The notes: a model not told the origin generated them from the letters alone. DNA of 64,000 bases from Streptomyces kronopolitis (GCF_014646275.1 NZ_BMND01000003.1:310001-374000); one strand, 5' to 3'; counted from the first letter of the stretch, positions 8,480 through 18,452 are shown. Program-made: numbers and translations.

Positions 8480-9676
8480 TCAGCGTTCCAGTACCAGTGC
8501 CAGCCCCTGGCCCACCCCGATGCACAGGGCCGCGAGGCCGGTGCCCGAGCCGTGGGTGGCGAGTTGGTGGGCGACGGCGCCGGCGAGGCGGGCGCCGGAG
8601 GCTCCCAGGGGGTGGCCGATGGCGATGGCGCCGCCGTGCGGGTTGACCACCGATGGGTCGAGTTCCGGCCACTGGGTGATGCAGCCCAGGGCCTGGGCCG
8701 CGAAGGCCTCGTTGAGCTCGAAGGACGTGAGGTCGGCGAAGCCGCGCCCGGAGCGCTCCAGGGCGCGGCGGACCGCCTCCACCGGGCCCAGGCCGAACAG
8801 CTGCGGCTCGACGCCGGTCACCGCGCTGGCGCGGATGCGGGCCAGTGGTTCGCGGCCGGTGGCGCGCAGGCCCTCCTCGTCCACGAGAAGCAGGGCCGCG
8901 GCGCCGTCGTTGAGCGGCGAGGAGTTGCCGGCGGTGACCGTGCCGCCGGCCGCGCGGAACGCCGGCTTCAGCTTCGAGAGGGACTCCAGGGACGAGCCCT
9001 CGCGGATGGTCTCGTCGCGCAGCAGGTCCACCTCCGGCAGCGGCACGACCTGCGCGTCGTAGGCGCCCTCCCGCCAGGCGCGGACCGCCTTCTGGTGGCT
9101 GGCCAGGGCGAAGACGTCCTGCTGCTCGCGGGTGATGCCGTACTGGTCGGCGATGAGTTCGGCGCCCTCGCCGAGCGCGACCGTCCACTGCGGGGCCATC
9201 CGCGGGTTGACCATCCGCCAGCCCAGCGTCGAGGAGAACATCTCCTGGTGGCCCGCGGGGAAGGCGCGTTCCGGCTTGCGTAGCACGTACGGCGCGCGGC
9301 TCATCGACTCCACGCCGCCCGCGACCGCGATGTGCGCGTCGCCGTGCGCGACGGCCCGGGCCGCCTGGATGACCGCCTCCAGGCCCGAGCCGCACAGCCG
9401 GTTCACGGTCACCCCGGGGACGGTCACCGGCAGCCCGGCCAGCAGCACCGCCATCCGCGCCACGTTGCGGTTGTCCTCGCCGGCGCCGTTGGCGTCGCCG
9501 AAGCAGACGTCGTCGATCCGCGCCGGTTCGAGGTCCGGGGTGCGGTCCACCAGGGCCTTGAGCACATGGGCGGCGAGATCGTCCGGCCGGGTGCCGGCCA
9601 GCGCGCCGCCGTACTTGCCGACGGGGGTCCGTACGGCATCGACGATGTACACATCCCGCAGGCGTGGGTCGGTCAT
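8480..9676 (-). CDS. Thiolase family protein (acetyl-CoA acetyltransferase type)
   Basis: A second thiolase, 398 aa. The nucleophilic Cys95 is in VNRLCGSGLEAV. The histidine motif is AIAIGHPLGASGARL, and the C-terminal cysteine motif is ALCIGVGQG. The CGSG motif and overall length resemble acetyl-CoA acetyltransferases and beta-ketoadipyl-CoA thiolases rather than the FadA protein at the left edge. Start ATG 9676 has GAGGA about 10 bp upstream. It is monocistronic in appearance and divergent from the protoporphyrinogen-oxidase-like gene. Choosing between biosynthetic condensation and aromatic catabolism would need its substrate. Confidence 0.88.
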   Translation of the reverse strand: MTDPRLRDVYIVDAVRTPVGKYGGALAGTRPDDLAAHVLKALVDRTPDLEPARIDDVCFGDANGAGEDNRNVARMAVLLAGLPVTVPGVTVNRLCGSGLEAVIQAARAVAHGDAHIAVAGGVESMSRAPYVLRKPERAFPAGHQEMFSSTLGWRMVNPRMAPQWTVALGEGAELIADQYGITREQQDVFALASHQKAVRAWREGAYDAQVVPLPEVDLLRDETIREGSSLESLSKLKPAFRAAGGTVTAGNSSPLNDGAAALLLVDEEGLRATGREPLARIRASAVTGVEPQLFGLGPVEAVRRALERSGRGFADLTSFELNEAFAAQALGCITQWPELDPSVVNPHGGAIAIGHPLGASGARLAGAVAHQLATHGSGTGLAALCIGVGQGLALVLER

Positions 9677-9908
9677 CAGGCGCTGTCCTCGCTGTCCCGG
9701 GCTCGGCGTGCGGTGGGCGCCACGAAGATCGCCACCCACCGACCCCGAGTCTTTGCCCGCCGCTGCCCGCTGTCAACGGGGGCTCTCGGACACCGTGGCG
9801 GCCGCGGCGGGGTCCGGGCGGCGAGGGCGAACGGCGGCGGCGCCCCGGCGCGTTGCCGCACGCGGGCCGCCCGGCGGCCGCGGCGCACGGCTCTGAGAGA
9901 GTGGGGCC

Positions 9909-11369
9909 ATGAGCGCAGCGCACACCCCCGCGGGCCGCGGGCCCGGTCATGTCGTCGTCATCGGTGGAGGCATCGCCGGGCTGGCGGCCGCGCACCGGCT
10001 GCTCGCGGGCGGCGCCCGGGTGACCGTCCTGGAGGCCTCCGGCCGGCTCGGCGGCAAGCTGCGCGCGGGCGAGATCGCGGGCGTCCCGGTCGACCTCGGC
10101 GCCGAGTCGATGCTGGCCAGGCGCCCGGAGGCGGTGCAGCTGGCCCGTACCGTCGGGATCGGCGACCGGCTCCAGCCGCCGACCACCGCCACCGCGGCCC
10201 TGTGGACCCGCGACGCGCTGCGCCCGATGCCCAAGGGCCACGTCATGGGCGTGCCCGGGGACCTCGCTCCGCTCGCCGCCTCCGGTGTGATCTCTCCGGA
10301 GGGCATGGCGCGGATCGCCCAGGACGAGACCCTCGCGAGGACGGAGACCGGCGAGGACGTCGCGGTCGGCGAGTACGTCGCCGCGCGGCTCGGCCGGGAG
10401 GTCGTCGACCGGCTCGTCGAACCGCTGCTCGGCGGGGTCTACGCGGGTGACGCCTACCGCATCTCGATGCGCGCCGCCGTCCCGCAGCTCTTCGAGGCCG
10501 CCCGCGCCCGGCGCTCGCTGACCGAGGGCGTACGGGACCTCCAGGCACGCGCCGCCGCCAGCGCACCGCAGAACGGGCAGAGCGGCGCCGCCCCGGTCTT
10601 CATGGGCATCGACGGCGGGATCGGGACCCTGCCGGAAGCCGTCGCCGGCGCGGTGCGCCGGGACGGCGGCGAGATCCGCTCCGGGGCCGCCGCGGACGCG
10701 CTGCACTGGACGGCGGAGGACGGCTGGCGGATCCGCACCGGAGACCGGACGCTCACCGCGGACGCGGTCGTGCTGGCCGCCCCCGCGGGCGCCGCCGCGC
10801 GGCTCCTGCGCGCGGACTGCCCCGCCGCGGCCACCGAGCTGGCCGGCGTCGACTACGCCTCGATGGCGCTGGTCACCATGGCCTTCCGGCGCGCCGACCT
10901 GGACCGGGTGCCCGGTGGCAGCGGCTTCCTCGTACCGCCCGTCGACGGCCGCCGGATCAAGGCCTCCACCTTCTCCAGCCACAAGTGGGGCTGGCTCGGC
11001 GACGCCGACCGGGACCTGTTCGTGCTGCGCACCTCCGTCGGCCGCTACCAGGACGACGCCGACCTCGCGCGCGACGACTCCGAGCTGGTGGCGCTCTCGC
11101 TCGCCGACCTCGGCGCGGCGGTCGGACTGTCCGCCCGCCCGGTGGCGTCCGCCGTCACCCGCTGGGAGGGCGGGCTGCCGCAGTACGCCGTCGGCCATCT
11201 GGAGCGGGTCGCCAGGATCCGCGCCGCGGTCGCCGGGATGCCGGGTGCGCTGCGGGTGTGCGGGGCGGTCTACGACGGCGTCGGCATCCCGGCCTGCGTC
11301 GGCTCGGCCCGGCGCGCCGCCGACGAGATCCTCGGGACCCTGGCGGCGGACCGGGCCCCGGGCGAGTGA
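9909..11369 (+). CDS. hemG: Coproporphyrinogen III / protoporphyrinogen oxidase (HemY type)
   Basis: A 486-aa FAD-dependent oxidase. The dinucleotide-binding motif [19 protein letters not shown] starts at about residue 18. The flavin amine-oxidase fold continues through [16 protein letters not shown] to the C-terminal [14 protein letters not shown] segment. Family members oxidise coproporphyrinogen III to coproporphyrin III in organisms that carry HemQ, so in this context it is probably CgoX; many annotations still call it hemG or hemY. It is followed within about 11 bp by hemQ, a strong operon indication. GAGAGAGTGGGG precedes the ATG. Confidence 0.93.
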   Translation: MSAAHTPAGRGPGHVVVIGGGIAGLAAAHRLLAGGARVTVLEASGRLGGKLRAGEIAGVPVDLGAESMLARRPEAVQLARTVGIGDRLQPPTTATAALWTRDALRPMPKGHVMGVPGDLAPLAASGVISPEGMARIAQDETLARTETGEDVAVGEYVAARLGREVVDRLVEPLLGGVYAGDAYRISMRAAVPQLFEAARARRSLTEGVRDLQARAAASAPQNGQSGAAPVFMGIDGGIGTLPEAVAGAVRRDGGEIRSGAAADALHWTAEDGWRIRTGDRTLTADAVVLAAPAGAAARLLRADCPAAATELAGVDYASMALVTMAFRRADLDRVPGGSGFLVPPVDGRRIKASTFSSHKWGWLGDADRDLFVLRTSVGRYQDDADLARDDSELVALSLADLGAAVGLSARPVASAVTRWEGGLPQYAVGHLERVARIRAAVAGMPGALRVCGAVYDGVGIPACVGSARRAADEILGTLAADRAPGE

Positions 11370-11380
11370 GAATGGACGGC

Positions 11381-12133
11381 ATGACAGACGCTTCCACCCC
11401 CGCTTCCGCGCCGCAGACCCCCGCGGCGCCCGAGAAGACCCCGAACGCCGGCAAGAAGGCCAAGGACCTCAACGAGGTCGTCCGCTACACCCTCTGGTCG
11501 GTCTTCAAGCTGCGCGAGGTCCTCCCGGAGGACCGCAGCGGCTACGCCGACGAGGTCGAGGAGCTGTTCGCGCAGCTCGCGGCCAAGGACGTGGTGGTCC
11601 GCGGCACGTACGACGTGTCCGGCCTGCGCGCCGACGCCGACCTCATGATCTGGTGGCACTCGGAGAGCTCGGACGCCCTGCAGGAGGCGTACAACCTCTT
11701 CCGCCGCACCCGTCTGGGCCGCGCGCTGGAGCCGGTGTGGTCGAACATGGCGCTGCACCGCCCCGCGGAGTTCAACAAGTCGCACATCCCGGCCTTCCTG
11801 GCCGACGAGCAGCCGCGCGCCTACGTGAGCGTCTACCCCTTCGTGCGCTCCTACGAGTGGTACCTCCTGCCGGACGACGACCGCCGCCGGATGCTGGCCG
11901 ACCACGGCAAGATGGCCCGCGGCTTCCCGGACGTGCGCGCCAACACGGTGCCCTCGTTCTCGCTCGGCGACTACGAGTGGGTGCTGGCCTTCGAGGCCGA
12001 CGAGCTCTACCGCATCGTCGACCTGATGCGCCATCTGCGCGGCTCCGAGGCGCGGATGCACGTCCGCGAGGAGGTCCCGTTCTACACCGGGCGCCGCAAG
12101 CCGGTCTCCGAGCTGGTCGCCGGCCTGGCCTGA
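11381..12133 (+). CDS. hemQ: Coproheme decarboxylase (HemQ, chlorite-dismutase-like family)
   Basis: A 250-aa heme-binding enzyme (also named ChdC) that decarboxylates coproheme III to heme b in the last step of the coproporphyrin-dependent pathway. The conserved opening [16 protein letters not shown] and the heme-pocket stretch [18 protein letters not shown] are diagnostic. The N-terminal 25 residues are Pro/Ala-rich and variable. The gene lies directly downstream of the porphyrinogen oxidase, so translation is probably coupled. An alternative in-frame ATG at 11372 adds three residues; neither has a strong ribosome binding site. A good terminator follows. Confidence 0.93.
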   Translation: MTDASTPASAPQTPAAPEKTPNAGKKAKDLNEVVRYTLWSVFKLREVLPEDRSGYADEVEELFAQLAAKDVVVRGTYDVSGLRADADLMIWWHSESSDALQEAYNLFRRTRLGRALEPVWSNMALHRPAEFNKSHIPAFLADEQPRAYVSVYPFVRSYEWYLLPDDDRRRMLADHGKMARGFPDVRANTVPSFSLGDYEWVLAFEADELYRIVDLMRHLRGSEARMHVREEVPFYTGRRKPVSELVAGLA

Positions 12134-12153
12134 TCCCGCGCGGCAGGACAGCA

Positions 12154-12184
12154 CCGCGGGCCGCCCCTCGGGGACGGCCCGCGG
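12154..12184. terminator. Bidirectional terminator-like hairpin after hemQ
   Basis: 10-bp outer stem (CCGCGGGCCG) enclosing a second small stem CCCC-TC-GGGG. It lies between the convergent hemQ and TAP-hydrolase genes. Confidence 0.7.
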
Positions 12185-12196
12185 CGGCTCGTGCGG

Positions 12197-13885
12197 CTAC
12201 TTGCCCGGCAGCGCGTGCTGCGACCGCTTCATCTGCTGACCCGGCACCGGCTCGGGACGCGGCGCGCAGGAGACGCGCCGCGCCGGGACCTTGCCGTGCA
12301 GCAGGTACGCCTCGGCGTAGGTGTTCACACAGGCGTTGTCGCTGAAGGCGACGCCGTGGGTGCCCGCCCCGTTCTCGGTGACCAGCGAGGAGCCGGGCAG
12401 CCGCCGCTGGAGCTCCAGCGCGCCCGGGTACGGCGTCGCCGCGTCCCGCTCGGCGGCCAGCAGCAGCACCGGCGGCAGCGCGCCCGGCTCGGTGCGGATG
12501 TCCAGCGGGCGGCGCGGTCCGTGGAGCACGCCGTCGACCTCCGTCTCGGCGCTGCGGCCCGCGGCGTTCACCAGGTCCTGCGCGGCCCCGGAGCCGTCCG
12601 CCCGGTGCGCGGCGGCGCTCAGCGCGGCGTCCGCCGTCTCCGCCCGGTCGGGCCAGAAGGCGCACGGCAGGTTCATCCAGGCGTTGTCCCAGGTCTCGAA
12701 CGGCGCGGTCCGCGCGATCTCGCTGTTGTCGCGGTTCCAGGTCCGCCAGCTGCGCGGCCAGCGGGCGTCGTTGCACTCGATGGCGGTGTACACGGCGGCG
12801 CTGTTCTCGTCGGCGGCCGCGCCCGCCAACTGGGGCAGGGCCTGGGCGATCAGCGGCTTGGGGTCGCCGTGCAGATAGGCCGCGAGCGCCTCGGCCCGCA
12901 TCGGCCAGAAGGCGTCGTTGTAGCCGTTCTTGAGGAACGCCGACTGGAGCTGCCCCGGGCCGATCTTGCCCTCCAGGGGGGCGCGGCGCAGCTTGCCGAC
13001 GGCGGTGTCGTAGTGGCGCTGCACCGCCTGCCGGGTGGTGCCCAGGTGGTATTGGCCGTCGTGCCGGGCCACCCAGCGCAGCCAGTCGCCCCAGCGGCGC
13101 TCGAAGGCGATGTCCTGGTCGAGGTTGTTGCGGTACCAGATCTGCCGGGGGTCGGGGTTGACCACGCTGTCGAAGATCATCCGCCGGACGTGACCGGGGA
13201 AGAGCGTCGCGTAGACCGCGCCGAAGTACGTCCCGTACGAGGCGCCCATGAAGGTCAGCCGCCGCTCGCCGAGCGCGGCCCGCAGCATGTCCAGGTCGCG
13301 GGCGTTGTTGACGGAGTTGTAGAAGGGCAGCGCGGACCCGGCCCGGCGGACGCAGCCCCGGGCGTAGGCCCTGGCCTGCGCCACCTTGCGGCGTTTGAAG
13401 GCCGCGTCGGGGTGCACCTGGCTGTCGGTGGGCACCTTGGCGAACTTCTTGGGGTCCTGGCACGACAGCGGCGCCGAACGCCCGACGCCGCGCGGCGCGT
13501 AGCCCACGAAGTCGTAGGCGCGCGCCAGCCGGCTCCACTTGGGCAGCCCGCCGTACAGCGGGAACTCCATGCTGGACGCCCCCGGCCCGCCGGGGTTGAA
13601 GACCAGGGCGCCCTGCCGCTCGCCGCGCGCGGTGGCCCGGGCCCGGCTGACGGTGAGGTGGATCTTCCTGCCCTCGGGGTGTGCGTAGTCGAGGGGGACG
13701 GTGAGGGTGCCGCACTCCACGGACGACGGCAACTGCTCCACCGGCGCGCAGCGGCCGAATTCGAGGTGGTGCGCGACCGGCGCGGGTGGCGCACCGGCGG
13801 TTCCCGTGGCGCCGCCTGCCGGGGCAGTGGCGAGGGCGCTCACCACCAGCGACCCGATGGTGCCGTACAACGCGAGTGCTCTCAC
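12197..13885 (-). CDS. Secreted TAP-like alpha/beta hydrolase (tripeptidyl aminopeptidase family)
   Basis: A 562-aa exported hydrolase. GTG 13885 is chosen because AAGGGA lies upstream and it begins a typical signal peptide (VRALALYGTIGSLVVSALA, then an Ala-rich cleavage region). The nucleophile elbow is GASYGT in FMGASYGTYFGAVY. The oxyanion/HG region is NPGGPGASS. The C-terminal TAP domain carries the catalytic His in NGAGTHGVAFSDNACVN. Streptomyces SlpD/SlpE and Tap enzymes of this family release N-terminal tripeptides outside the cell. It stands alone between hemQ and the TIGR04222 gene. Confidence 0.9.
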   Translation of the reverse strand: MRALALYGTIGSLVVSALATAPAGGATGTAGAPPAPVAHHLEFGRCAPVEQLPSSVECGTLTVPLDYAHPEGRKIHLTVSRARATARGERQGALVFNPGGPGASSMEFPLYGGLPKWSRLARAYDFVGYAPRGVGRSAPLSCQDPKKFAKVPTDSQVHPDAAFKRRKVAQARAYARGCVRRAGSALPFYNSVNNARDLDMLRAALGERRLTFMGASYGTYFGAVYATLFPGHVRRMIFDSVVNPDPRQIWYRNNLDQDIAFERRWGDWLRWVARHDGQYHLGTTRQAVQRHYDTAVGKLRRAPLEGKIGPGQLQSAFLKNGYNDAFWPMRAEALAAYLHGDPKPLIAQALPQLAGAAADENSAAVYTAIECNDARWPRSWRTWNRDNSEIARTAPFETWDNAWMNLPCAFWPDRAETADAALSAAAHRADGSGAAQDLVNAAGRSAETEVDGVLHGPRRPLDIRTEPGALPPVLLLAAERDAATPYPGALELQRRLPGSSLVTENGAGTHGVAFSDNACVNTYAEAYLLHGKVPARRVSCAPRPEPVPGQQMKRSQHALPGK

Positions 13886-13969
13886 TGGCCGTCCCTTCGT
13901 GTGTGCATACAAAAGGGATAGTTGGGGCGCGCATTGTCGATGTAAAGCACCGAGGACCGGTGTCGGAGG

Positions 13970-14782
13970 CTATGCCCCGGACGAGTGGAGCGCGGCGCGC
14001 AAGGAGGGGTCGGTGAGGGCGGTGGGACCGCGGAGGGCGAGTGTGATCAGTGAGCCGGGCGGGGTGCCAGGGGCGTCGGGGGCGTCGCGCGAGCCGGTCG
14101 TCGCGGGCAGCCGCCGTTCGCCCGCGACGGTGGCCCAGTCGCTGTACGGGTGCAGCTCGAAGCGGGCCACCGCCCAGAGGCCGAGGGTGAGGATCTGCGG
14201 CACCGTGAACCAGATCAGGACCTGCCCGCTGTCCGCGCCGGGCGCCGCCGTCCAGTAGGTCGCGACGGCCGACAGCAGCGTCACGAGGGCGGAGCCCTTG
14301 ACCAGCCGGACGGCGCCGCCGATGCCCGGCCGGACCGCGGCCGGCTGCGCCAGCCCCTGCGTCTCCAGCCGGTCGGCCACCCGCCGCACCGCCGCGTCGC
14401 CCACCAGGGCGTCCCGCACGGCCGGTATGTGGCGCTGCCCCTCGGGGCCTATCGCGGTCAGGGCGGCGCGCTCGACGGCGTCCGTGCCGACCGGGTCGAC
14501 GACGGTGGCCCAGCCGGTGTCAGCGAGCAGCAGCCGGCGCTTCTGCGCCATCAGCACCAGCACCACATCGGCGAGCCGGTGCGGCCCACCGGACAGATAG
14601 GCCATCTCGTACAGGGTCAGCCCGGAGGCGTGCCGGTCCGCGGCGGCCGGATCCGGGGCGATGTCCCCTGCCGCCTCCGGGGCCGGCGGAAGGGCGCGGG
14701 CGGCGGCGAGCGCGGCCCGGCACAGCAGCGCGCAGGACAGCACCGTCGCCGACCAGGCGACAAGGAGGAAGAGCAACGACAT
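13970..14782 (-). CDS. TIGR04222 domain-containing membrane protein
   Basis: A 270-aa protein with an N-terminal membrane segment (residues 1-28) and the TIGR04222 signature SGLTLYEMAYLSGGPHRLAD. A second hydrophobic region lies near residues 165-215. Known family members often sit beside DUF692 (MNIO) genes, and some end in Gly/Cys-rich tails. This one ends RGPTALTDPSLRAALHSSGA with no such tail. It is the last gene of a likely three-gene unit with the two upstream minus-strand genes, 138 bp after the partner protein. Function unknown; membrane anchoring suggests a transport or display role for the unit. Confidence 0.75.
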   Translation of the reverse strand: MSLLFLLVAWSATVLSCALLCRAALAAARALPPAPEAAGDIAPDPAAADRHASGLTLYEMAYLSGGPHRLADVVLVLMAQKRRLLLADTGWATVVDPVGTDAVERAALTAIGPEGQRHIPAVRDALVGDAAVRRVADRLETQGLAQPAAVRPGIGGAVRLVKGSALVTLLSAVATYWTAAPGADSGQVLIWFTVPQILTLGLWAVARFELHPYSDWATVAGERRLPATTGSRDAPDAPGTPPGSLITLALRGPTALTDPSLRAALHSSGA

Positions 14783-14920
14783 AGCCGGTTTTCTACGGTA
14801 CGGCCAGGTCCGTCGCCACCCGATTTCTCACCATGTGAGCAGCCCCACGCGGTACCGCGGGTTCCGCCGCCGCGGCCCGAACCGCCCCCGCCCCGCACCC
14901 CGGTGCGCGCGGCGCCGCGC

Positions 14921-15433
14921 TCACCCCGGGAGCAGCGCCTGCCGCAGCGCGCGCACCAGCCGGGCCAACGGCCGCGCGGACGCCGGCCGCCGCCGCGCGC
15001 GCTCCCGCCGCCAGCGCCGCAACTCCCGCCGCGCCGCCGGGTCCTCGGGGCGCCCCCGGTCCAGCAGATACGCCGCGAACCCCATGGCGTCCTGGCGGTA
15101 GCCGCCGCCCATGGGACGGTGCCGGGCGTAGCCGAGGAACGCCTCCCGGTAGGCCGGGCCGAGGATGCCGGGCAGCTCCGGCGCGACCTTGGCGACGACA
15201 TCGGCCCGCTTGGCGGTCAGCGCCCGGCTCTGCACCCGCAGCCGGGCGCGGTCGAAGCCCTCGGGGTCCGGCGTCCCGGCGAGCAGCGCCGACAGCAGCG
15301 CGGTCTGCGCCAGCGCCAGGCGCTGCCGCGCCGCGTCGGTCGTGGGGTCCGCGCCGCCGGGCGGGGCCGCGGCCGCCCGCCCGCCGCGGGCCGGTGCCAC
15401 CGGCCCGGTCTCCGGCTCAGGCCGCTTCGGCAC
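14921..15433 (-). CDS. DUF692-associated partner protein (hypothetical)
   Basis: A 170-aa predicted cytosolic protein. GTG 15433 is preceded by GGAAGGAGG and lies inside the 3' end of the DUF692 gene (17-bp overlap), so the two are translationally coupled. The N-terminus is Pro/Ala-rich. A helical core ([20 protein letters not shown], then [16 protein letters not shown]) and a very Arg-rich tail follow. MNIO enzymes generally need a small partner protein that binds the substrate peptide, and its position makes this the obvious candidate. I do not recognise a named family with certainty; the functional role is inference from context. Confidence 0.7.
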   Translation of the reverse strand: MPKRPEPETGPVAPARGGRAAAAPPGGADPTTDAARQRLALAQTALLSALLAGTPDPEGFDRARLRVQSRALTAKRADVVAKVAPELPGILGPAYREAFLGYARHRPMGGGYRQDAMGFAAYLLDRGRPEDPAARRELRRWRRERARRRPASARPLARLVRALRQALLPG

Positions 15434-16259
15434 GGCAGGCCTCCTTCCGCACGCGGCGGATCGCGTCGAGTTCACCGGCCAGCTCCCCGTACCCGGGGAA
15501 GTCCTCGTCCCGCTCCAGCAGCACACCGGGCGGGGTGGTCCGGGCGCACAGCGCGGCCAGCACGTCCAGCACCGGCCGGGTCACCGGGTGGGCGTGGCTG
15601 TCGTGCCACACCCCGTCCCGCTCCACCCCGCCCGCGACGTGGACGTAGGCGAGGGCCTCCAGCGGCAGCCCGTCCAGGGCCACCGCCGGGTCCTCGCCCC
15701 GGTTGACGTGGTTGGTGTGGAGGTTGGCGACATCGATGAGCAGCCGCACCCCGGTCCGCTCGACCAGCTCGGTCAGGAACCGCGCCTCGGTCAGCTCCTC
15801 GCCCGGCCAGTTGATGAGCGCGGCGATGTTCTCCAGCGCCAGCGGCACCGGCAGCGCGTCCTGGGCGATCCGCACGTTCTCGCACAGCACGTCCAGCGCG
15901 TCACGGGTACGGGGCACGGGCAGCAGATGCCCCGCCTCCATCCGTGGCGAGGCGGTCAGCGGCCCGCCGGCCCGGACGAAGGCGATGTGCTCGCTGACCA
16001 GCGGGGCGTCCAGCGCCGTGGCACGCTCGGCGAGCGCGGTCAGCCGGCCGGTATCCGGACGGTCGGCGCCGCCCAGGCCGAGCGAGACGCCGTGCGGGAT
16101 GACGGTGGTGCCCCGGGCGCGCAGCTCCCGCAGGGCGTCCGGCAGATGGCCCGGGCAGATGTTCTCCGCCACCACCTCGACCCAGTCCACCCCGGGCAGC
16201 TCCGCTATCGCGTCGGCGATCTCCGGCCGCCACCCGATCCCCGTCCCCAGGTGCTGCAT
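15417..16259 (-). CDS. DUF692 family multinuclear non-heme iron oxidative enzyme (MNIO)
   Basis: A 280-aa TIM-barrel protein of the MbnB/TglH/BufB superfamily. These enzymes use two or three iron ions to oxidise cysteine-containing peptides or peptide ends. The metal-ligand pattern is complete: His56 in [10 protein letters not shown], Glu-His at 90-91 (SEHIAF), Glu143 in LENIAA, Asp176 and His181 in [14 protein letters not shown], His207 in YVHVAGG, and the Asp-x-His-x-His group in WHDSHAHPV. Start ATG 16259 has AGAGGGGGAG just upstream. It leads an apparent unit with the partner and TIGR04222 genes. No obvious precursor peptide was found; its substrate is unknown. Confidence 0.9.
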   Translation of the reverse strand: MQHLGTGIGWRPEIADAIAELPGVDWVEVVAENICPGHLPDALRELRARGTTVIPHGVSLGLGGADRPDTGRLTALAERATALDAPLVSEHIAFVRAGGPLTASPRMEAGHLLPVPRTRDALDVLCENVRIAQDALPVPLALENIAALINWPGEELTEARFLTELVERTGVRLLIDVANLHTNHVNRGEDPAVALDGLPLEALAYVHVAGGVERDGVWHDSHAHPVTRPVLDVLAALCARTTPPGVLLERDEDFPGYGELAGELDAIRRVRKEACRAEAA

Positions 16260-16309
16260 GGCTCCCCCTCTTCCGTGGTGGGGGTCTCCTCACCGCGACC
16301 GGGCGGCCC

Positions 16310-16331
16310 GAATCCTGTACCGGCCGGATTC
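16310..16331. promoter_or_regulatory. Inverted repeat upstream of the MNIO gene, possible operator
   Basis: GAATCC and GGATTC arms separated by 10 bp lie 51-72 bp upstream of the DUF692 start. The dyad is short but sits in the only plausible promoter region for the unit. No matching regulator is identified. Confidence 0.3.
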
Positions 16332-16451
16332 AGAGGTTGATTTGAGCTTCACGGGCGTGGCCGGGCGGACGGCTTCATGCGCCGGCGGACGGTCTCGGGG
16401 GCGCGCGATCCGGCGCCTCGATCCGGTTCCTCGGCTGAGCCTGCCCCCCCG

Positions 16452-17399
16452 TCAGCCGTCCGCGCCCCCGGGTGCGTGCAGGGTCCGTCGCACGGCGCCG
16501 CGGAGCCAGGCGTGGCCGCCGTCGGCCGCGTGGCGGGGGTGCCACGCCATGCCGACGGTCACCGGCGGCAGGGGCAGGGGGATGTCGAGCAGCCGCAGGC
16601 CGAGGGCGGTGGCGGCGTCGGTGAGGGGGGAGGGGGCGTCGCCGCGGGGTGCGACGGGGGCGAGGCAGACGATGTCGCTGCGGGCGGCGAGGGTCAACGC
16701 GGCCAGGTGGCTAGGGAGGACGACAGCGACTCGCCGGTGGAGGTTCCGCTCGGCCAGGGCGGTGTCCAGGGGGCCGGTGAACCGGCCGCGGCGGCTCACC
16801 ACGACATGCTCGGCGGCCGCCAGCCGCTCCGGGGTCAGCGTCCCCTCGGTGAGCGGGTGGCCGGGCCGGACCGCCGCCGCCATCCGGAGCGTGACCAGCT
16901 CCTCGACCTGGGCCTCGGGGTCGACGTGGTCGATGGCGCCGACCTCCAGATCGATCCGGCCCTCCCGCAGGCCCGGTCCGGCCTCCCACTCCTCGGCCCG
17001 GAACCGCAGCGAAACCCCCGGCGCCTCCTGCCGGACCAGCCGCAGCAGCCCGGGAGTCAGCGCCGCGCCGAGCAGGTCGGCCGCCTGGACGGTGAAGGTG
17101 CTGCGCAACGTGGCGACATCGACGCCCGTGCCGGGGCTGAGCAGTGCGCCGAGGCGCCGCACCACCGCGGCGGCCTCGTCGCGCAGGGCATGGGCGCGGG
17201 GAGTGGGGACCATGGTCTGGCCGGCCCGGACCAGGAGGGGGTCCTGGAGGAGGCGCCGGAGCCGGGCGAGGGTGCGGCTCATCGCGGCGGGGGAGGTGTG
17301 CAAACGGGCGGCGGCGCGGGTGACGCTCTGCTCGGCCAGCAGGGCGTCCAGGGCGACGGCGAGGTTGGCGTCGATGACGGGGTCGGGACTGCTGCTCAA
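16452..17399 (-). CDS. LysR family transcriptional regulator
   Basis: A 315-aa LysR protein. The N-terminal winged helix-turn-helix reads [20 protein letters not shown] followed by [20 protein letters not shown], matching the family recognition helix. The periplasmic-binding-like effector domain follows from about residue 95. It is divergent from an NmrA-like reductase gene with 112 bp between the starts, the classical arrangement for a LysR regulator acting on its neighbour. The likely targets are the reductase and the darcynin-like gene. The effector is unknown. Confidence 0.9.
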   Translation of the reverse strand: MSSSPDPVIDANLAVALDALLAEQSVTRAAARLHTSPAAMSRTLARLRRLLQDPLLVRAGQTMVPTPRAHALRDEAAAVVRRLGALLSPGTGVDVATLRSTFTVQAADLLGAALTPGLLRLVRQEAPGVSLRFRAEEWEAGPGLREGRIDLEVGAIDHVDPEAQVEELVTLRMAAAVRPGHPLTEGTLTPERLAAAEHVVVSRRGRFTGPLDTALAERNLHRRVAVVLPSHLAALTLAARSDIVCLAPVAPRGDAPSPLTDAATALGLRLLDIPLPLPPVTVGMAWHPRHAADGGHAWLRGAVRRTLHAPGGADG

Positions 17400-17417
17400 G
17401 GCGTTATTCCATTTCAG

Positions 17418-17428
17418 GCAATGATTGC
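17418..17428. promoter_or_regulatory. Candidate LysR operator
   Basis: The dyad GCAAT-G-ATTGC lies 19 bp from the LysR start and about 85 bp upstream of the divergent reductase. Position and symmetry fit an autoregulatory LysR binding site. Confidence 0.4.
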
Positions 17429-17511
17429 TTGCTCAAGTTCCCATTGTGGCAACAGCGTTGGTCTCCGCAGGATGAGGGACGTACCGATCCGGCACGACCC
17501 ACGAGGTTTTC

Positions 17512-18405
17512 ATGATCGTCATCACCGCTCCCACCGGGAACATCGGCCGCCATCTGCTGCCCCTGCTCCTGGAGTCCGCCCCCGCCCACGGCGAGGAACT
17601 GCGCGTGGTCGTGCGCGACCCCGCCCGGCTTCCCGACGCGGTGCGCGCACGCGTCGAGGTGGTCACCGGCTCGCACGGCGACGCCGGGGTCGTCGACCGG
17701 GCCTTCGAGGGCGCGGACGCCGTCTTCTGGCTCGTCCCCCCGGACGCCACCCTGGCCCCCGACGACGCCTACCTCGGCTTCACCCGCCCCGCCGCGAAGG
17801 CCCTCGCCGTACACGGCGTCGGCCACGTCGTCGCCGTATCCGCGCTCGGCCGCGGCACCCCGGTCGCCGACCGCGCCGGCCTCGTCACCGCCTCCCTCGC
17901 CATGGACGACCTCCTCGCCGGCACCGGTGCCGCCTACCGGGCCCTGGCCAGCCCGTCCTTCTTCGAGAACCTCCTGGAGGAGGCCGACTCGATCCGCGAG
18001 AACGGCGTCTTCACCGACGTCGTCGACGGCGACCGCAGGGCCCCGCTCGTCGCCGTCGCCGACCTCGCGGCCGTCGCCGCCGGCCTGCTGCTGGACCGCT
18101 CCTGGACCGGCACCGACAGCGTCCCGGTCCTCGGGCCGCAGGACCTGTCCCCGCACGACCTGGCCCGCATCATGACCGAGCAGTTCGGCCGCCCCGTCCA
18201 CTACGCACGCCAGCCGCTCGACGAGCTGTACACCACCCTCGTCGGCCACGGCCTCCACGAGGCGTTCGTCCAGGGCATCGTCGACATGAAGCGGGCCAAG
18301 GACGAGGGCCTGGACGCGGGGGCCACCCGCACCCCGGACACCGCGACCCCCACCACCTTCGCGCAGTGGTGCGCCCGCACCCTCAAGCCCGCCGTCCTCT
18401 CCTGA
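17512..18405 (+). CDS. NmrA-like NAD(P)-binding oxidoreductase
   Basis: A 297-aa atypical short-chain dehydrogenase of the NmrA/NAD(P)H-binding group. The nucleotide-binding motif is [16 protein letters not shown] at the very N-terminus. There is no YxxxK catalytic pair in the usual place, as expected for NmrA-like proteins. The segment [20 protein letters not shown] and the C-terminal helices are typical of quinone-reductase-2-like or sensor members. It is probably co-transcribed with the darcynin-like gene 47 bp downstream and regulated by the divergent LysR protein. A redox-sensing or small-molecule reductase role is likely; the substrate is unknown. Confidence 0.85.
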   Translation: MIVITAPTGNIGRHLLPLLLESAPAHGEELRVVVRDPARLPDAVRARVEVVTGSHGDAGVVDRAFEGADAVFWLVPPDATLAPDDAYLGFTRPAAKALAVHGVGHVVAVSALGRGTPVADRAGLVTASLAMDDLLAGTGAAYRALASPSFFENLLEEADSIRENGVFTDVVDGDRRAPLVAVADLAAVAAGLLLDRSWTGTDSVPVLGPQDLSPHDLARIMTEQFGRPVHYARQPLDELYTTLVGHGLHEAFVQGIVDMKRAKDEGLDAGATRTPDTATPTTFAQWCARTLKPAVLS

Positions 18406-18452
18406 CCGCGGTCCACCACCCCGCACCGCCACCCCCTCCGAAGGAGCCCGCC

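Noticed and set aside
8316..11198. A 960-codon open frame on the minus strand opposite the porphyrinogen oxidase
   Set aside because: It crosses hemG antisense and the thiolase in the wrong frame; Arg/Gly-rich with no motif, so a shadow.
13886..13969. Small precursor peptide next to the MNIO unit
   Set aside because: The gap after the TIGR04222 stop and the 138-bp gap at 14783-14920 contain no start/ribosome-binding-site combination with a Cys-rich short frame.
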